From: Methylobacterium sp. Leaf104
GTDB taxonomy: Bacteria > Pseudomonadota > Alphaproteobacteria > Rhizobiales > Beijerinckiaceae
Assembly (NCBI RefSeq): GCF_001422885.1
Contig: NZ_LMMZ01000034.1
Coordinates: forward strand, 65,055 to 129,054
Reading direction: 5' to 3'
Length of the DNA: 64,000 nt
In this document: piece after piece, positions 15,098-25,644 of the stretch
Layout: each line of letters starts with the position of its first letter
How positions within the stretch are numbered: the first letter of the stretch is position 1
Position numbers and translations under genes: made by a program
The notes under the pieces: generated by a model
The model's database searches: none
Told to the model about the DNA's origin: nothing
Seen by the model: only the letters and a program-made list of their open reading frames with translations

Positions 15098-15736
15098 ATG
15101 CCGACGATCCCGCTCTCCGCCGCCGCGCGCGCCGCAATCGCCCCTGCCTTCGGACTGATGATGCTCACGCTGCCGGCGAGCGCCCAGAGCGCTGATGGCG
15201 GCCTGTTCGACCTGCTCTTTGCCCCCGCCCGGCCTGTGCAGCAAGTGGCGCCCGCGCCCGCACCGGACTTCGACTACCAGCAGGCCCGCCGCTCGATCCG
15301 GCGCGTCACCAGTCGCCCGCGTCCGAAGATCCGCTACGCGGCGCTTCCGAAATCCGAACCGCTGCAGATCAAGGTCACCGACCGTCAGACGCCCCTCGAC
15401 ATGAAGGCCGGCCCGGCAGCCGCCTTCATGAAGGACGAGACCCTTCGCCCGGGTGATATCGTGGTGATGAAGGAGGGCGCGAAGGTCTTCGTCGGCCGGC
15501 CCGATGACCGTCACACCGCCCGCGATTTCGAGAGCATCGGCCGGTCCGATTTCGTCGACCGGCGGACCCGCAATCAGCTCGCCGCGATGATGCTCTCGAT
15601 CGGCGCCATGCCGGCCGATCAGGCTCGCAAGATGATGGCGCAGGCGCGCAAGGTCATGCCCGCCAGCGTCGACCAGACCGTCAAGCCGGAATTGACGGCG
15701 ATGCGCATCATCAATCCCTGGAAGACCAATCCCTAG
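15098..15736 (+). CDS. Exported protein of unknown function
   Basis: A 212-residue protein with a signal peptide (residues 1-30, cleavage near ASAQS). Residues 35-75 are Pro/Ala/Arg-rich. The rest contains a possible SH3-like strand region (LRPGDIVVMKEGAKVFVGR near 122-140) and a helical C-terminal part rich in Met (MMLSIGAMPADQARKMMAQARKVM). I do not recognise a named family. The LRPGDIVV..G..VF.G style of segment is seen in small periplasmic proteins of Rhizobiales. A GGAAC-N17-TGTT element at 15024-15049 is a weak EcfG candidate upstream. It is convergent with the chemoreceptor gene 20 bp away. Confidence 0.78.
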   Translation: MPTIPLSAAARAAIAPAFGLMMLTLPASAQSADGGLFDLLFAPARPVQQVAPAPAPDFDYQQARRSIRRVTSRPRPKIRYAALPKSEPLQIKVTDRQTPLDMKAGPAAAFMKDETLRPGDIVVMKEGAKVFVGRPDDRHTARDFESIGRSDFVDRRTRNQLAAMMLSIGAMPADQARKMMAQARKVMPASVDQTVKPELTAMRIINPWKTNP

Positions 15737-15756
15737 GCCGGATCGGGCCGCTCGGA

Positions 15757-17844
15757 TCAGGCGGCCCGGACCGTGACCAGGAAACCATCCACTTCCTGGC
15801 GCAGGGCGGCGGCCTGACGGGCGAGGTCGCTCGCGGCCGTGAGCACCTGGGCCGAGCCGCTGCGGGCGGAGTCCGCCGCTTCGCGGACCCCGACGATGTG
15901 CCCCGACACGGCCCGGGTCCCCTCGGAGGTGAGGACGGTGTTGCGGGCGATCTCCTGGGTGGCCGATTCCTGCTGATCCACCGCCGCGGAGATGTCGCCC
16001 GAGATCCGGCCGAGACGTTGGATGACTTCCATGATCCCGCCGATCGCCGTCACGGACGCGTCCGTCGATTGCGAGATCTCGAAGACCTTGGCGCCGATTT
16101 CCTCGGTGGCCTTCGCGGTCTGGGTCGCCAGGCTCTTCACCTCCGCGGCGACGACGGCGAAACCCCGCCCAGCCTCGCCGGCCCGTGCCGCCTCGATGGT
16201 GGCGTTGAGCGCCAGCAGGTTGGTCTGGGCGGCGATGCTGGTGATCAGTCCGACGATCTCGCCGATGCTGCTCGCCGCCTGCGCCAGGCGGTTCACGTCC
16301 TCGGCCATCCGGGCGGCATCGCGCTCGGCCTCGCTCGCGACCGCGCTCGAGGCCTCGACCCGGTTGCCGATCTCGCGCACCGAGGCGCTCAGCTCTTCGG
16401 TGGCGGCTGCCACCGTGTCGGCCGTGGCCGCGGTCTCCGCCGAGGCGGCGGCCACGGAACCGCTGAGGGATGCGGTGTCGCTCGCAGCCTGTGTCAGGGC
16501 ATAGGCCGCGGTCTCCAGCTGGCTCGAGGCCGCCGAGACCGCCTCGACGATGCCGCTGGCCTGAGCCTCGAAGCGATCGGCGAGCGCCACCATCTCGGCG
16601 CGCCGGGCGGCCGCGGCATTGGCGGTGACGTGGTCCGCCTCCGCGGCGATGCGCCGCCGCTCGGCCACGCTGGCCTCAAAGTCGACGGCCGCCGCCGCGA
16701 TGGCGCGGACCTCGCGGGCGCCACGCCGCGGGATGGTGCCGGCCTCCTCGCCGCGCCCGATCGCCGTGAGCGCAGCGGCGATCCGGGTCAGCGGACGGGC
16801 GATGGCGGTGCCGAAGGCGAAGGCGAGGCCGCAGGACAGGCCCAGGGTCGCGAGGCCGACGGCCATCCAGAGCATGACGCTCCGTTCGGCCTCGGCCCTG
16901 GCGGCTCCGGCGGCCGCGCCGAGATCGGCGGTGAGCCGGTCCTCGATGGTCTTCAGGGCGTCGATGCGCTGGGTCGCGAGGCCGAACCAGGCGGGGGCGT
17001 CGGTGAAGGCGAGCGCGTTGCCGGCGGGCGTATCGAGAACGAGGCGGCGCAGGCGGTCGACTTCCCGGGCGGCGGGCGCGGCCTTGCCGGAATCGAGGAG
17101 CGCGGCCTGTGCCGGCTCGGCGCCCAGGCGGAACAGGGATTCGTAGAGAATCTGGCCGGCGCTGAGGCCCGCCAGCCGCTCGTGGCCGGACAGATCGATG
17201 CGGCCGGCACCGAAGATCGCCGAGGCGGCGGCCCGCTCCTGTCCGGCGAGTTCCTTGAGCGCCAGGAAGGACGAGTAGGAAGCGATGCGCGCGGCGAGGT
17301 CCGCACTGGCGGCGACCTGGGACACTTCGCGCACGAGATCGAGCGCGTTGGTGATCACGCCCGAATACAGCGCCATGTTCTGCGCCGGCGTCCGGCCGAG
17401 TGCGTCCACCGCGATGCGATGGGGACCGATTCCGGAGAGCTGCTCGCCGAGCGCATCGTGGCGTCGGACGACGCCGGCTCCGACGGCGGCGAGGTCGAGG
17501 CCGGCCTGCCCCTCCTCCAGAGCCTTGCGGGCGGAATCGGTGCGCAGGCGCTGGGCGTCGAGCTCGGCGCGGAACTGGGTGCCCTTGGCGCCGAGATAGA
17601 GGCTGGACGCGCCGCGCTCGCGCTGAACCTCGTGCACCAGGGCACTGATGCGACCCGCCATGCCGACGAGCGCCTGCACGTTCGTCATCCGGGTGCGCAT
17701 GTCCATCCGCTCGGTGACGGCAAGTCCCACGACCAGCGCGAAAGCGAGGCAGGGTGCGAGCGCGACCAGAAGTATGCGCGTGCGGAGCGACGTGAACAGA
17801 CCGGTAGACATGGAGCGAGACCTGCGTGAAATCGTTGTCGACAC
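15757..17844 (-). CDS. Methyl-accepting chemotaxis protein with NIT sensor domain
   Basis: A 695-residue inner-membrane chemoreceptor. TM1 is at about 22-45, a periplasmic helical domain of the nitrate/nitrite-sensing (NIT) type at about 60-310 (HEVQRERGASSLYLG is characteristic), TM2 at about 325-348, HAMP at about 350-400 and a cytoplasmic signalling domain to the end. The hairpin tip, containing ITSIAAQTNLLALNATIEAA, binds CheA/CheW. No CheR-binding pentapeptide is visible at the C-terminus. Start 17844 has GGAG about 9 bases upstream; an alternative ATG at 17811 (MSTGLF) is nearly as good. No other che gene is in the window. Confidence 0.93.
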   Translation of the reverse strand: MSTTISRRSRSMSTGLFTSLRTRILLVALAPCLAFALVVGLAVTERMDMRTRMTNVQALVGMAGRISALVHEVQRERGASSLYLGAKGTQFRAELDAQRLRTDSARKALEEGQAGLDLAAVGAGVVRRHDALGEQLSGIGPHRIAVDALGRTPAQNMALYSGVITNALDLVREVSQVAASADLAARIASYSSFLALKELAGQERAAASAIFGAGRIDLSGHERLAGLSAGQILYESLFRLGAEPAQAALLDSGKAAPAAREVDRLRRLVLDTPAGNALAFTDAPAWFGLATQRIDALKTIEDRLTADLGAAAGAARAEAERSVMLWMAVGLATLGLSCGLAFAFGTAIARPLTRIAAALTAIGRGEEAGTIPRRGAREVRAIAAAAVDFEASVAERRRIAAEADHVTANAAAARRAEMVALADRFEAQASGIVEAVSAASSQLETAAYALTQAASDTASLSGSVAAASAETAATADTVAAATEELSASVREIGNRVEASSAVASEAERDAARMAEDVNRLAQAASSIGEIVGLITSIAAQTNLLALNATIEAARAGEAGRGFAVVAAEVKSLATQTAKATEEIGAKVFEISQSTDASVTAIGGIMEVIQRLGRISGDISAAVDQQESATQEIARNTVLTSEGTRAVSGHIVGVREAADSARSGSAQVLTAASDLARQAAALRQEVDGFLVTVRAA

Positions 17845-18295
17845 TGTCGGCGTCTCCGGTAAAAGTTGCGTTTCGCCATCGACCTGTGTTCATTTTTTGA
17901 TCAGAGATCTTAGTTTTTGGGCAGATTTGCTGCCCGAATCTGTGTCGCAACATCCTGATGCGCGCCCTCGGTTTCGGACTTTGCACTCGTCATTTCGGGG
18001 ATCGTGCTCGGTCGATGCATCCTGCGCCGTCGGCGATCCAGATCCCGGAGAAGCGTCGCCGCGGCCACGACACTTGCCGATGTCTTCGCCGATGTTTTCG
18101 CACCGCCCCCATTGGCGGCCGCGCCGCGCCATTCGAAAGCCTCGCGATATTGTCCGCGTACGCATTTTGTTCTAGCTGAGGGGCGGATATGCGCGGCGCG
18201 CGCCTTGCCCGACGTGGTGGCGCGCCCGACATGCCGCGGGGGCTCCGGTCGAGTCCTGCCGAGTTCCGCGCCGCAGACGTTTCCGAAGAGACTCC
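17845..18295. other. Divergent intergenic region, chemoreceptor / uvrA
   Basis: 451 bp without a supported gene. The first 90 bp are AT-richer and should hold the chemoreceptor promoter. I looked for an alphaproteobacterial SOS box (GTTC-N7-GTTC or GAAC-N7-GAAC) ahead of uvrA and did not find one. Several short frames here are Arg/Ser-rich and have no ribosome-binding sites. Confidence 0.5.
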
Positions 18296-21271
18296 ATGGC
18301 CAAAGCCAAAGCCGCCGCCAAGAAATCGCAAGCCGAGGCCGAGCGGGTCGAAGCCAAGATCGAGGCGCTTTTCGACGGCGCCCGTGATGCGCGCGTCATC
18401 TCGGTGCGCGGCGCCCGAGAGCACAACCTGAAGAACATCGACCTGACGATCCCGCGCGATCGGCTCGTCGTCTTCACCGGGCTGTCCGGCTCCGGCAAGT
18501 CGTCGCTCGCTTTCGACACGATCTATGCGGAAGGTCAGCGTCGCTACGTCGAATCCCTCTCGGCCTATGCGCGCCAGTTTCTCGAGATGATGTCGAAGCC
18601 CGACGTCGACCAGATCGACGGGCTCTCGCCGGCGATCTCCATCGAGCAGAAGACCACCTCGAAGAATCCCCGCTCGACCGTCGGCACCGTCACCGAGATC
18701 TACGACTACATGCGCCTGCTCTGGGCGCGGGTCGGCATCCCCTACTCGCCGGCCACGGGCCTGCCGATCGAGAGCCAGACGGTCAGCCAGATGGTGGACC
18801 GGGTCCTCGCCCTGCCGGAGAAGAGTCGCCTCTACCTCCTGGCGCCGGTGATCCGCGGCCGGAAGGGCGAGTACCGCAAGGAGATCGCCGAGTTCCAGAA
18901 GAAGGGCTTCCAGCGCCTGCGCGTCGACGGCGAGTACTATGCCATCGACGACGTGCCGAAGCTCGACAAGAAGCTGAAGCACGACATCGACGTGGTGGTG
19001 GATCGGATCGTGGTCCGGGCGGACATCGCCGCGCGTCTGGCGGATTCGTTCGAGACGGCGCTGGACCTCGCCGACGGCATTGCCCTGATCGAGTTCGCCG
19101 ACACGCCCGAGGGCGAGGCACCGCGCGAGGCGATCACCTTCTCGTCGCGCTTCGCCTGTCCCGTCTCCGGCTTCACCATCGCGGAGATCGAGCCGCGGCT
19201 GTTCTCGTTCAACAATCCCTTCGGTGCCTGCCCGACCTGCGGCGGCATCGGGCACGAGATGCGGATCGACCCGGAGCTCGTGATCTCGGATGCCAAGCTC
19301 AGCCTGAAGCGCGGTGCGGTCGGCCCCTGGGCGAAGTCGACCTCGCCCTATTACGGCCAGACCCTCGACGCGCTGGCCCGCCACTACGGCTTCAAGACCA
19401 CGCTGCCCTGGGGCGACCTGCCGGCGAAGGCCCGCGACGTGGTCCTGTACGGCACCGGGTCCGAGGCGGTGCGCTTCGCCTACGACGATGGGATGCGGGC
19501 CTACGAGGTCAACAAGCCGTTCGAGGGCGTCGTCCCGAACCTGGAGCGGCGCTACAAGGAGACCGAGAGCGATACCGCGCGCGAGGAGATCGCGCGCTTC
19601 ATGAGCGAGACGCCCTGCGCCACATGCGGCGGCAAGCGCCTGAAGCTCGAAGCCCTGTCGGTCAAGATCGCCATGCAGGATGTGGGCGAGATCACCGCTC
19701 TCTCGGTGCGCGACGCCCACGCCTGGTTCTCGGAGCTGCCGGGCAAGCTCACCGACAAGCAGAACGAGATCGCCTACCGGATCCTCAAGGAGATTCGCGA
19801 CCGCCTGACCTTCCTGATCGATGTCGGGCTGGAATACCTGACGCTGGCGCGCGGCTCCGGCTCCCTCTCGGGCGGCGAGAGCCAGCGCATCCGCCTCGCC
19901 TCGCAGATCGGTTCCGGGCTCACCGGCGTTCTCTACGTCCTCGACGAGCCGTCCATCGGGCTGCACCAGCGCGACAACGAGCGCCTGCTCGGCACGCTGA
20001 AGCGTCTGCGCGACCTCGGCAACTCGGTGATCGTGGTCGAGCACGACGAGGACGCCATCCTGCAGGCCGACTACGTCGTCGATGTCGGCCCGGGGGCCGG
20101 CATCCATGGCGGCCAGATCATCGCCCAGGGGACCCCCGAGGAGGTCCTGAAGAACCCGGCGTCGCTCACCGCCAAGTACCTCACCGGCGAGATGAGCGTC
20201 CGTGTCCCGACCGCACGCCGCAAGGGCCGCAAGGGCAAGCTCAGCCTCGTCGGCGCCCGCGGCAACAACCTGAAGAACGTCTCGGTGGAGATCCCGCTGG
20301 GCACCTTCACCTGCATCTCCGGCGTCTCCGGCGGCGGCAAGTCGACCCTGATCATCGACACGCTCTACAAGGCGGTGGCGAAATCCCTGAACGGCGCCCT
20401 GGAGCATCCCGCACCCTTCGAGCGGCTCGACGGTCTCGAGCACCTCGACAAGGTCATCGACATCGACCAGTCGCCGATTGGCCGCACCCCGCGCTCCAAC
20501 CCGGCCACCTACACCGGCGCCTTCACGCCGATCCGCGACTGGTTCGCCGGCCTGCCGGAGGCCAAGGCGCGCGGCTATCAGGCCGGGCGGTTCTCGTTCA
20601 ACGTGAAGGGCGGGCGCTGCGAGGCCTGCTCGGGCGACGGCGTCATCAAGATCGAGATGCACTTCCTGCCGGACGTCTACGTCACCTGCGACGTCTGCAA
20701 GGGCCGTCGCTACGACCGCGAGACCCTGGAGGTGAAGTACCGCGACCATTCGATCGCCGACGTGCTCGACATGACCGTCGAGGAGGCCGCCGACCTCTTC
20801 AAGGCGGTGCCGACGATCCGTGAGAAGATGGAGACCCTGGCCCGGGTCGGGCTCGGCTACGTCAAGGTGGGCCAGCAGGCCACCACGCTGTCGGGCGGCG
20901 AGGCCCAACGTGTGAAGCTTTCCAAAGAACTGTCGAAGCGCGCCACGGGCCGCACGCTCTACATCCTGGACGAGCCGACGACGGGCCTGCACTTCCACGA
21001 CGTCGCCAAGTTGATGGAGGTGCTCCACGAACTCGTCGACCAGGGCAACACGGTCGTGGTGATCGAGCACAACCTCGAAGTCATCAAGACCGCCGACTGG
21101 GTCATCGACATGGGCCCCGAAGGCGGCGACGGCGGCGGCGTCGTCGTGGCCGAAGGAACGCCCGAACAGATCGCCAAGTCGCGGGCGAGCCATACCGGGC
21201 GATTCCTGCGCGACGTCCTGGCTCGGCGGCCCGCGGCTGCCTCCGCGAAGGGCCGCGCCGCCGCCGAATAG
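18296..21271 (+). CDS. uvrA: Excinuclease ABC subunit A
   Basis: A 991-residue damage-recognition ATPase of nucleotide excision repair; two UvrA load UvrB at lesions. Two ABC cassettes are present: Walker [10 protein letters not shown] (62-70) and GVSGGGKST (about 675-683), with ABC signatures [15 protein letters not shown] and [14 protein letters not shown]. Zinc-binding Cys pairs are visible as CPTCGG, CATCGG and, in the C-terminal finger, CEACSG / CDVCKG. The CPVSGF half of the first finger has Ser where many UvrAs have Cys, a substitution I recall as usual in this class. The Lys/Ala-rich first 25 residues are an extension. Start ATG 18296 is followed by typical sequence. No SOS box was seen. 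Confidence 0.97.
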   Translation: MAKAKAAAKKSQAEAERVEAKIEALFDGARDARVISVRGAREHNLKNIDLTIPRDRLVVFTGLSGSGKSSLAFDTIYAEGQRRYVESLSAYARQFLEMMSKPDVDQIDGLSPAISIEQKTTSKNPRSTVGTVTEIYDYMRLLWARVGIPYSPATGLPIESQTVSQMVDRVLALPEKSRLYLLAPVIRGRKGEYRKEIAEFQKKGFQRLRVDGEYYAIDDVPKLDKKLKHDIDVVVDRIVVRADIAARLADSFETALDLADGIALIEFADTPEGEAPREAITFSSRFACPVSGFTIAEIEPRLFSFNNPFGACPTCGGIGHEMRIDPELVISDAKLSLKRGAVGPWAKSTSPYYGQTLDALARHYGFKTTLPWGDLPAKARDVVLYGTGSEAVRFAYDDGMRAYEVNKPFEGVVPNLERRYKETESDTAREEIARFMSETPCATCGGKRLKLEALSVKIAMQDVGEITALSVRDAHAWFSELPGKLTDKQNEIAYRILKEIRDRLTFLIDVGLEYLTLARGSGSLSGGESQRIRLASQIGSGLTGVLYVLDEPSIGLHQRDNERLLGTLKRLRDLGNSVIVVEHDEDAILQADYVVDVGPGAGIHGGQIIAQGTPEEVLKNPASLTAKYLTGEMSVRVPTARRKGRKGKLSLVGARGNNLKNVSVEIPLGTFTCISGVSGGGKSTLIIDTLYKAVAKSLNGALEHPAPFERLDGLEHLDKVIDIDQSPIGRTPRSNPATYTGAFTPIRDWFAGLPEAKARGYQAGRFSFNVKGGRCEACSGDGVIKIEMHFLPDVYVTCDVCKGRRYDRETLEVKYRDHSIADVLDMTVEEAADLFKAVPTIREKMETLARVGLGYVKVGQQATTLSGGEAQRVKLSKELSKRATGRTLYILDEPTTGLHFHDVAKLMEVLHELVDQGNTVVVIEHNLEVIKTADWVIDMGPEGGDGGGVVVAEGTPEQIAKSRASHTGRFLRDVLARRPAAASAKGRAAAE

Positions 21272-21771
21272 CTCGCCCGGGCTCCGCGATACCCGGCGAT
21301 TCGCCCGGCGGGATCGAACGCGAGGCGTTCCGCGGCGCAGCATTCGGCCGAAACGCGCGCACCGAACGGTCCGGCCTGCCCAATGGCCCGGACGTCCTTG
21401 CCGGATCCTCCCAGTACGGAACCGTAACCATAACAGCCTGAGGGTTCAGCGGTATTTTGCCGTGGGGGCCTTTGAAAGCTGCGTGTTCGGCTCGGCCAAC
21501 CTGCTCAAAAGGTTAACAAATCCTTCCGCGGCACTGCATCGAAAATGCGGCTTTTGCGCAACGGTGCGGGTCGAACTGCCCCGTTTCCAAGCATTCCGCT
21601 GTCCTTCCGCGGCGTCCTGTAGAATAGTTCTCGACGTTGAGACTTGAGAACGGGCCGCAAGGGGGGCCGCCGGAACAACTGCAAACAAGCTGCGAACAAG
21701 CGGCGCATCGGCAGAATGGTTCGGATGGCTACGCGGCGGACGCCTGAAATCCTTGGGAAGGAAGAGTAAAA
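21272..21771 (+). other. Long upstream region of the outer-membrane protein gene
   Basis: 500 bp without a supported gene. The second half is AT-richer than its surroundings. TAGAAT at 21620-21625 could be a -10, without a clear -35 at the right distance, giving a leader of about 140 bases to the ATG at 21772. Around 21657-21675 a GC-rich inverted stretch (GGCCGC and GCGGCC-like) could fold in that leader. Small open frames on either strand have no convincing start sites. Confidence 0.4.
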
Positions 21772-22773
21772 ATGTCGAAGAACTGGCTCGTCGCCGGAGC
21801 GCTCGCGCTCACGGCCAGCATGACCGCCACCGCGTCCTACGCGCAGACCACCACGGTTCCGGGTGAGACGGTCGGCCTCGCGGTCGGCGCCCCGCTGCCC
21901 GAGGGCGTGTATGGCATCAACACGTTCACCTATCGCGGTCGGGACAACAGCCCGGTCGGCAGCGTCGATACGGCCGTCAACGTTCCGGCTCTCGTGTGGT
22001 CGACGCCGTTCGTCCCCTTCGGTGGCCGCGTCGAGCTCCTCGTCGCTCCTCCGACCGTCTTCGTGTTCGGTAAGGGCAACCGTGGTGGCGACGTCCGCGA
22101 TCTCTCGATCAACGTCGGTACCTTCGTCGGCGGCATCTGGGCCTTCGATCTCGGCGGCAACTTCGGCGTCAGCGTTCTGTTCGGCGCCTACCTGAACGAG
22201 CTGAACGGCGACCGTGGCGTCATCCGAAACAACGCTGGTGCTACTCTTCCCACGCCTGTGCTCACGCAGCTCGCCTCGAACACCTACCGCGCCGGCCTCG
22301 CTGGCAGCTACACCGGCGACGGCTGGAACGCGACTGCCAACCTGACCCTCAACTTCTATGACGGCCCGGCAACCTTCAGCGGGAACAACGCTTTCGGGAC
22401 CCGCGGTCCGTTCAACATCTCCGACTCTCTGAACCTCGAACTGACGGCGACGAAGAAGTTCGGCAAGTTCGAGATCGGTGCCATCGGCTACGGTACGGTC
22501 AACCTGCAGGGTGACAAGTTCCTCTATGCAGACGCTGCGACCATCCCGGTGGGCGTCACGAACAGCCGCATTGGTCGCGGCGGCCGCTTCCTCCTGGGTG
22601 GCCTCATCGGCTACGATTTCGGCCTGTTCACGACCCAGGCTTACGTGGCTCGCACGGTTGCGCGCACCTCTGATCAGATCGATACCACCGAGGGCTGGTT
22701 CCGCGTTGTCGTTCCGCTGTACTCGCCGACCCCGGCCGTGGCTTCGGCTGCTCCGATCATCCGCAAGTACTGA
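21772..22773 (+). CDS. Outer-membrane beta-barrel protein (MetA-pathway/transporter type)
   Basis: A 333-residue protein with a signal peptide (1-24, cleavage at SYAQ) and then alternating amphipathic strands ending in an aromatic C-terminal residue (IIRKY), as outer-membrane barrels do. The mature part resembles the phenol-degradation MetA / transporter barrel family (PF13557-like): ALPEGVYGINTFTYR-type start, INVGTFVGGIWAFDLG, and repeated Gly/aromatic strands. Ligand unknown. AAGGAAGAG 5-8 bases before the ATG is a strong ribosome-binding site. Codon choice (many GGT, CGT, GTT, AAC) differs from neighbours and suggests high expression. A terminator follows at 22822-22855. Confidence 0.8.
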   Translation: MSKNWLVAGALALTASMTATASYAQTTTVPGETVGLAVGAPLPEGVYGINTFTYRGRDNSPVGSVDTAVNVPALVWSTPFVPFGGRVELLVAPPTVFVFGKGNRGGDVRDLSINVGTFVGGIWAFDLGGNFGVSVLFGAYLNELNGDRGVIRNNAGATLPTPVLTQLASNTYRAGLAGSYTGDGWNATANLTLNFYDGPATFSGNNAFGTRGPFNISDSLNLELTATKKFGKFEIGAIGYGTVNLQGDKFLYADAATIPVGVTNSRIGRGGRFLLGGLIGYDFGLFTTQAYVARTVARTSDQIDTTEGWFRVVVPLYSPTPAVASAAPIIRKY

Positions 22774-22821
22774 TCCCGACGCCGGCGGCGAGGCTGGACC
22801 TCGCCGCCGCATAGACCAGCG

Positions 22822-22855
22822 AAGCCCGTCCGACCTTGAGGTCAGGCGGGCTTTT
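22822..22855 (+). terminator. Rho-independent terminator of the outer-membrane protein gene
   Basis: AAGCCCG (22822-22828) with inner CCGACC pairs through GGTC and CGGGCTT (22846-22852), followed by a short T-run. It lies 49 bases past the stop codon at 22773. Confidence 0.7.
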
Positions 22856-23031
22856 GCGTTCGGCAACGCGGACCTCCCGCAACCGAAATGCCCGCCGGTG
22901 CTGCGCGGCGGCAAGGCATTCCAGCAAAGCCGGTCCAGCCCGCTCCTGCATCTGAAACTTTCTGCCACGGCGCTCCGTAACGGCCGCTGACCCCCCTCGA
23001 AGGGGCAACCGTTTCTCAGAGGATGCGCTTC

Positions 23032-23610
23032 ATGATCAATCTTCACCCCCGTCGTCCGGTGGCGTCCCGGGTCGCCGCCGTCGTACTCGCCGTCTCGGTC
23101 GGCGCCGCCTTCCCGGTCGCGGCCTTCGCGAAGAACCCGATGGTCGGCGGCGCGCCGATGTACGCCTCGAAGACCATCGTCGAAAACGCGGTGAACTCGA
23201 AGGACCACACCACGCTGGTCGCCGCCGTGAAGGCCGCCGGCCTCGTCGACACCCTCGCCGGCCCCGGCCCCTTCACGGTGTTCGCGCCCACCAACGCCGC
23301 CTTCGCCAAGCTGCCGGCCGGCACCGTCGAGACCCTGGTCAAGCCCGAGAACAAGGCGACGCTCACCAAGATCCTGACCTACCACGTGGTCCCCGGCACC
23401 TACACGGCCAAGGACCTGATGAAGCTCGCGAAGGATGGCGGCGGCGAAGCGCAGCTGAAGACGGTCGAGGGCGCGCCGCTCGTCGTCCAGACCAAGGGCA
23501 AGAAGGTCTACGTGACCGATGCCAAGGGCAGCACCGCCACCGTCACCACCGCCAACGTGATGCAGTCGAACGGTGTCATCCACGTCATCAACGGCGTGCT
23601 CCAGCCCTGA
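23032..23610 (+). CDS. Secreted fasciclin-domain protein
   Basis: A 192-residue protein with a signal peptide (about 1-32, cleavage at AAFA) and a single FAS1 domain over the rest. Both FAS1 motifs are present: [17 protein letters not shown] (H1) and [17 protein letters not shown] (H2/YH), with the C-terminal [13 protein letters not shown]. Bacterial single-FAS1 proteins are periplasmic or secreted adhesion or matrix proteins of unclear detail. The start at 23032 is preferred over ATG 23023 because AGAGG then lies 9 bases upstream; from 23023 it would be too close. A perfect hairpin follows at 23641-23672. Confidence 0.92.
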   Translation: MINLHPRRPVASRVAAVVLAVSVGAAFPVAAFAKNPMVGGAPMYASKTIVENAVNSKDHTTLVAAVKAAGLVDTLAGPGPFTVFAPTNAAFAKLPAGTVETLVKPENKATLTKILTYHVVPGTYTAKDLMKLAKDGGGEAQLKTVEGAPLVVQTKGKKVYVTDAKGSTATVTTANVMQSNGVIHVINGVLQP

Positions 23611-23640
23611 TCCCTTCCGGACCCGGCGTCACCTGACGCG

Positions 23641-23674
23641 AACGCCCGCGATCCGACAGGATCGCGGGCGTTTC
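23641..23674. terminator. Terminator hairpin between the fasciclin gene and hflX
   Basis: The 14-bp perfect inverted repeat AACGCCCGCGATCC (23641-23654) / GGATCGCGGGCGTT (23659-23672) has a 4-base loop. T-runs are short on either side. It lies between convergent stops at 23610 and 23707. Confidence 0.72.
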
Positions 23675-23706
23675 GCTATTCCAGGCCTCGGAGTGCAAAC
23701 GCGGCC

Positions 23707-25122
23707 TCAGCTCACCCGGTTGAGGCGTCGTGCGCCCTCGAAGCGGTTGAGAAAGCGCGGCTCCTTCTCCGGCGCGATGCGGATGGCGAGGTGCATCGTG
23801 CCGCCCTCCTCCTCCCGTCGGTCCAGCACCTCGGCATTCTCGTAGAGCCAGTGCAGGGCGGCGCCGTCCTCCGGCGGCAGGATCACCGCGAAGGTGGAGC
23901 GCTGGCGGGCGATCCGCGCCTCGATGCGCGCGGTGAGCATTCCGAGCCCCTCCCCCGTCAGGGCGGAGACCAGGACGGGCGCATCGCTGTCACGGTCGCT
24001 GCGCCCGTGTCCGCTGAGATTGAGGAGCCGCGTGCGCTCGTCGACGTCGAGGAGATCGGCCTTGTTCCACACCTCGATGATGCGCGAGGCGGACGTCTCG
24101 ATTCCGAGTTCGCGCAGCACCGAACCGACATCCTCCGCCTGGGCGGCGCTGTCGACATGGGAGACGTCGCGGACGTGCAACAGGATGTCGGCATGGATCA
24201 CGTCCTCCAGGGTGGCCCGGAAGGCCGCGATCAGGGAGGTCGGGAGCTCCGAGATGAAGCCCACCGTGTCGGAGAGGATCACCGTCTCGCCGTGGGGCAG
24301 CTTCGTCGCCCGCGCCGTCGGATCGAGGGTGGCGAACAGCATGTCCTGCGCCATCACCTGCGCCTTGGTGAGGGTGTTGAACAGCGTCGACTTCCCGGCA
24401 TTGGTGTAACCGACGAGCGCGACGATCGGGTACGGCACCCGGGCGCGGCTCTGCCGGTGCAGGCCGCGGGTGCGGGTGACGCTGTCGAGCTCGCGCTCGA
24501 TCTTGGTCATCCGCTCCTGGATCATGCGCCGGTCGGCCTCGATCTGCGTCTCGCCTGGGCCGCCTAGGAAGCCGAAGCCGCCGCGCTGGCGCTCCAGGTG
24601 GGTCCAAGACCGGACGAGGCGGCTCTTCTGGTAAGCGAGGTGCGCGTGCTCGACCTGGAGCGTGCCCTCGCGGGTCGAGGCGCGGCGCCCGAAGATCTCG
24701 AGGATGAGGCCGGTGCGGTCGATGACCTTGCAGCCGAAGGCCTTCTCGAGGTTGCGCTGCTGGACCGGCGAGAGGGCGCAGTCCATCACCACGAGGCCGA
24801 TCTCGCGGGCGCGGATCACGCCGGCCAGTTCCTCGACGCGGCCCTTGCCGAGATAGGTGGAGGGGCGGATGCGCTGGACCGGCGCGACGATGGCCTCGAC
24901 CACGTCGAGTTCGATGGCGGCCGCGAGGCCGGCGGCCTCGTCGAGGCGAGCTTCGGTCGAGCGCAGGGCTTCCGGACTGCCGTTGGCGCTGCCCCGGGCC
25001 GCTGCGGCGGCGCGCCCGAGATAGGGTCCGACGACGAGGGTGTGGGTTGCCGCCGCGATGTCGCCCTCGGGAGCAGCCATCGCCTGGAGCCGGGCTTCGC
25101 CGGGCGTCATCGGTTCCGTCAT
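23707..25122 (-). CDS. hflX: GTPase HflX
   Basis: A 471-residue ribosome-associated GTPase of the Obg-HflX class that can split stalled or heat-damaged ribosomes. The N-terminal domain spans about 65-175 ([26 protein letters not shown]), then the helical linker [15 protein letters not shown] (181-195). The G domain has G1 GYTNAGKST (238-246), G3 DTVGF and G4 NKAD. A C-terminal extension of about 90 residues follows the G domain. It lies last in the ntrY-ntrX-hfq-hflX series, 113 bp after hfq; hfq-hflX adjacency is widely conserved in proteobacteria. Confidence 0.96.
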   Translation of the reverse strand: MTEPMTPGEARLQAMAAPEGDIAAATHTLVVGPYLGRAAAAARGSANGSPEALRSTEARLDEAAGLAAAIELDVVEAIVAPVQRIRPSTYLGKGRVEELAGVIRAREIGLVVMDCALSPVQQRNLEKAFGCKVIDRTGLILEIFGRRASTREGTLQVEHAHLAYQKSRLVRSWTHLERQRGGFGFLGGPGETQIEADRRMIQERMTKIERELDSVTRTRGLHRQSRARVPYPIVALVGYTNAGKSTLFNTLTKAQVMAQDMLFATLDPTARATKLPHGETVILSDTVGFISELPTSLIAAFRATLEDVIHADILLHVRDVSHVDSAAQAEDVGSVLRELGIETSASRIIEVWNKADLLDVDERTRLLNLSGHGRSDRDSDAPVLVSALTGEGLGMLTARIEARIARQRSTFAVILPPEDGAALHWLYENAEVLDRREEEGGTMHLAIRIAPEKEPRFLNRFEGARRLNRVS

Positions 25123-25235
25123 GAAGGTCTTCGTTTCACCCCGTCCTGCGTGTCCTCAGGACAATGGGCGCTTGCCGGCCCCAGACAAGGGCGCGGCAAA
25201 CCTTTCCGGCCGGAGAAAGGCCGTTTCGCGCGATC

Positions 25236-25490
25236 TCAGGCCTTTTCCGGAGCCGTCTCGTCGGGTTCGAAGAGCTGGACCGGATGACCGGGCATGATCG
25301 TCGAGATCGCGTGCTTGTAGACCAGCTGCGAATGGCCGTCCCGGCGCAGAAGCACGCAGAAATTGTCGAACCACGTCACGACGCCCTGAAGCTTGACGCC
25401 GTTGACGAGGAAGATCGTGAGCGGAATCTTGTTCTTGCGAACATGGTTCAGGAACGTGTCCTGGAGGTTCTGAGCGCGCTCGCCCGCCAT
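25236..25490 (-). CDS. hfq: RNA chaperone Hfq
   Basis: An 84-residue Sm-like protein that forms hexamers and pairs sRNAs with mRNAs. Sm1 is [33 protein letters not shown] and Sm2 is [12 protein letters not shown] (the family YKHAIST/S box). The length and short acidic tail are typical of alphaproteobacteria. Its relevance here is direct: a candidate sRNA is encoded at 1041-1129. It lies between ntrX (155 bp upstream) and hflX (113 bp downstream), all on the minus strand. Confidence 0.98.
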   Translation of the reverse strand: MAGERAQNLQDTFLNHVRKNKIPLTIFLVNGVKLQGVVTWFDNFCVLLRRDGHSQLVYKHAISTIMPGHPVQLFEPDETAPEKA

Positions 25491-25644
25491 TTTTTCTTAT
25501 CCTTGGTTCGCATCGCCGCCCGCCGTGATGACGGGTTCTCATCTGTTGGTCTCGTCGGCACCGGAACGGCGAACAACGCCGTGTCGGTGCGGGAACATTA
25601 CACGTGTATCGGGCTCGCGATGCAAGTGCATCGCCACCGCGTTC

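Noticed and set aside
17648..18175. Plus-strand frame of 175 codons ahead of uvrA
   Set aside because: It starts inside the antisense of the chemoreceptor gene, lacks a ribosome-binding site and has no recognisable sequence.
18100..18295. LexA/SOS box upstream of uvrA
   Set aside because: Neither GTTC-N7-GTTC nor GAAC-N7-GAAC is present; an isolated GTTC near 18170 has no partner.
17990..21343. Minus-strand frame of 1117 codons opposite uvrA
   Set aside because: Antisense shadow of uvrA; it has biased Leu/Asp/Gly/His/Arg composition and no family sequence.
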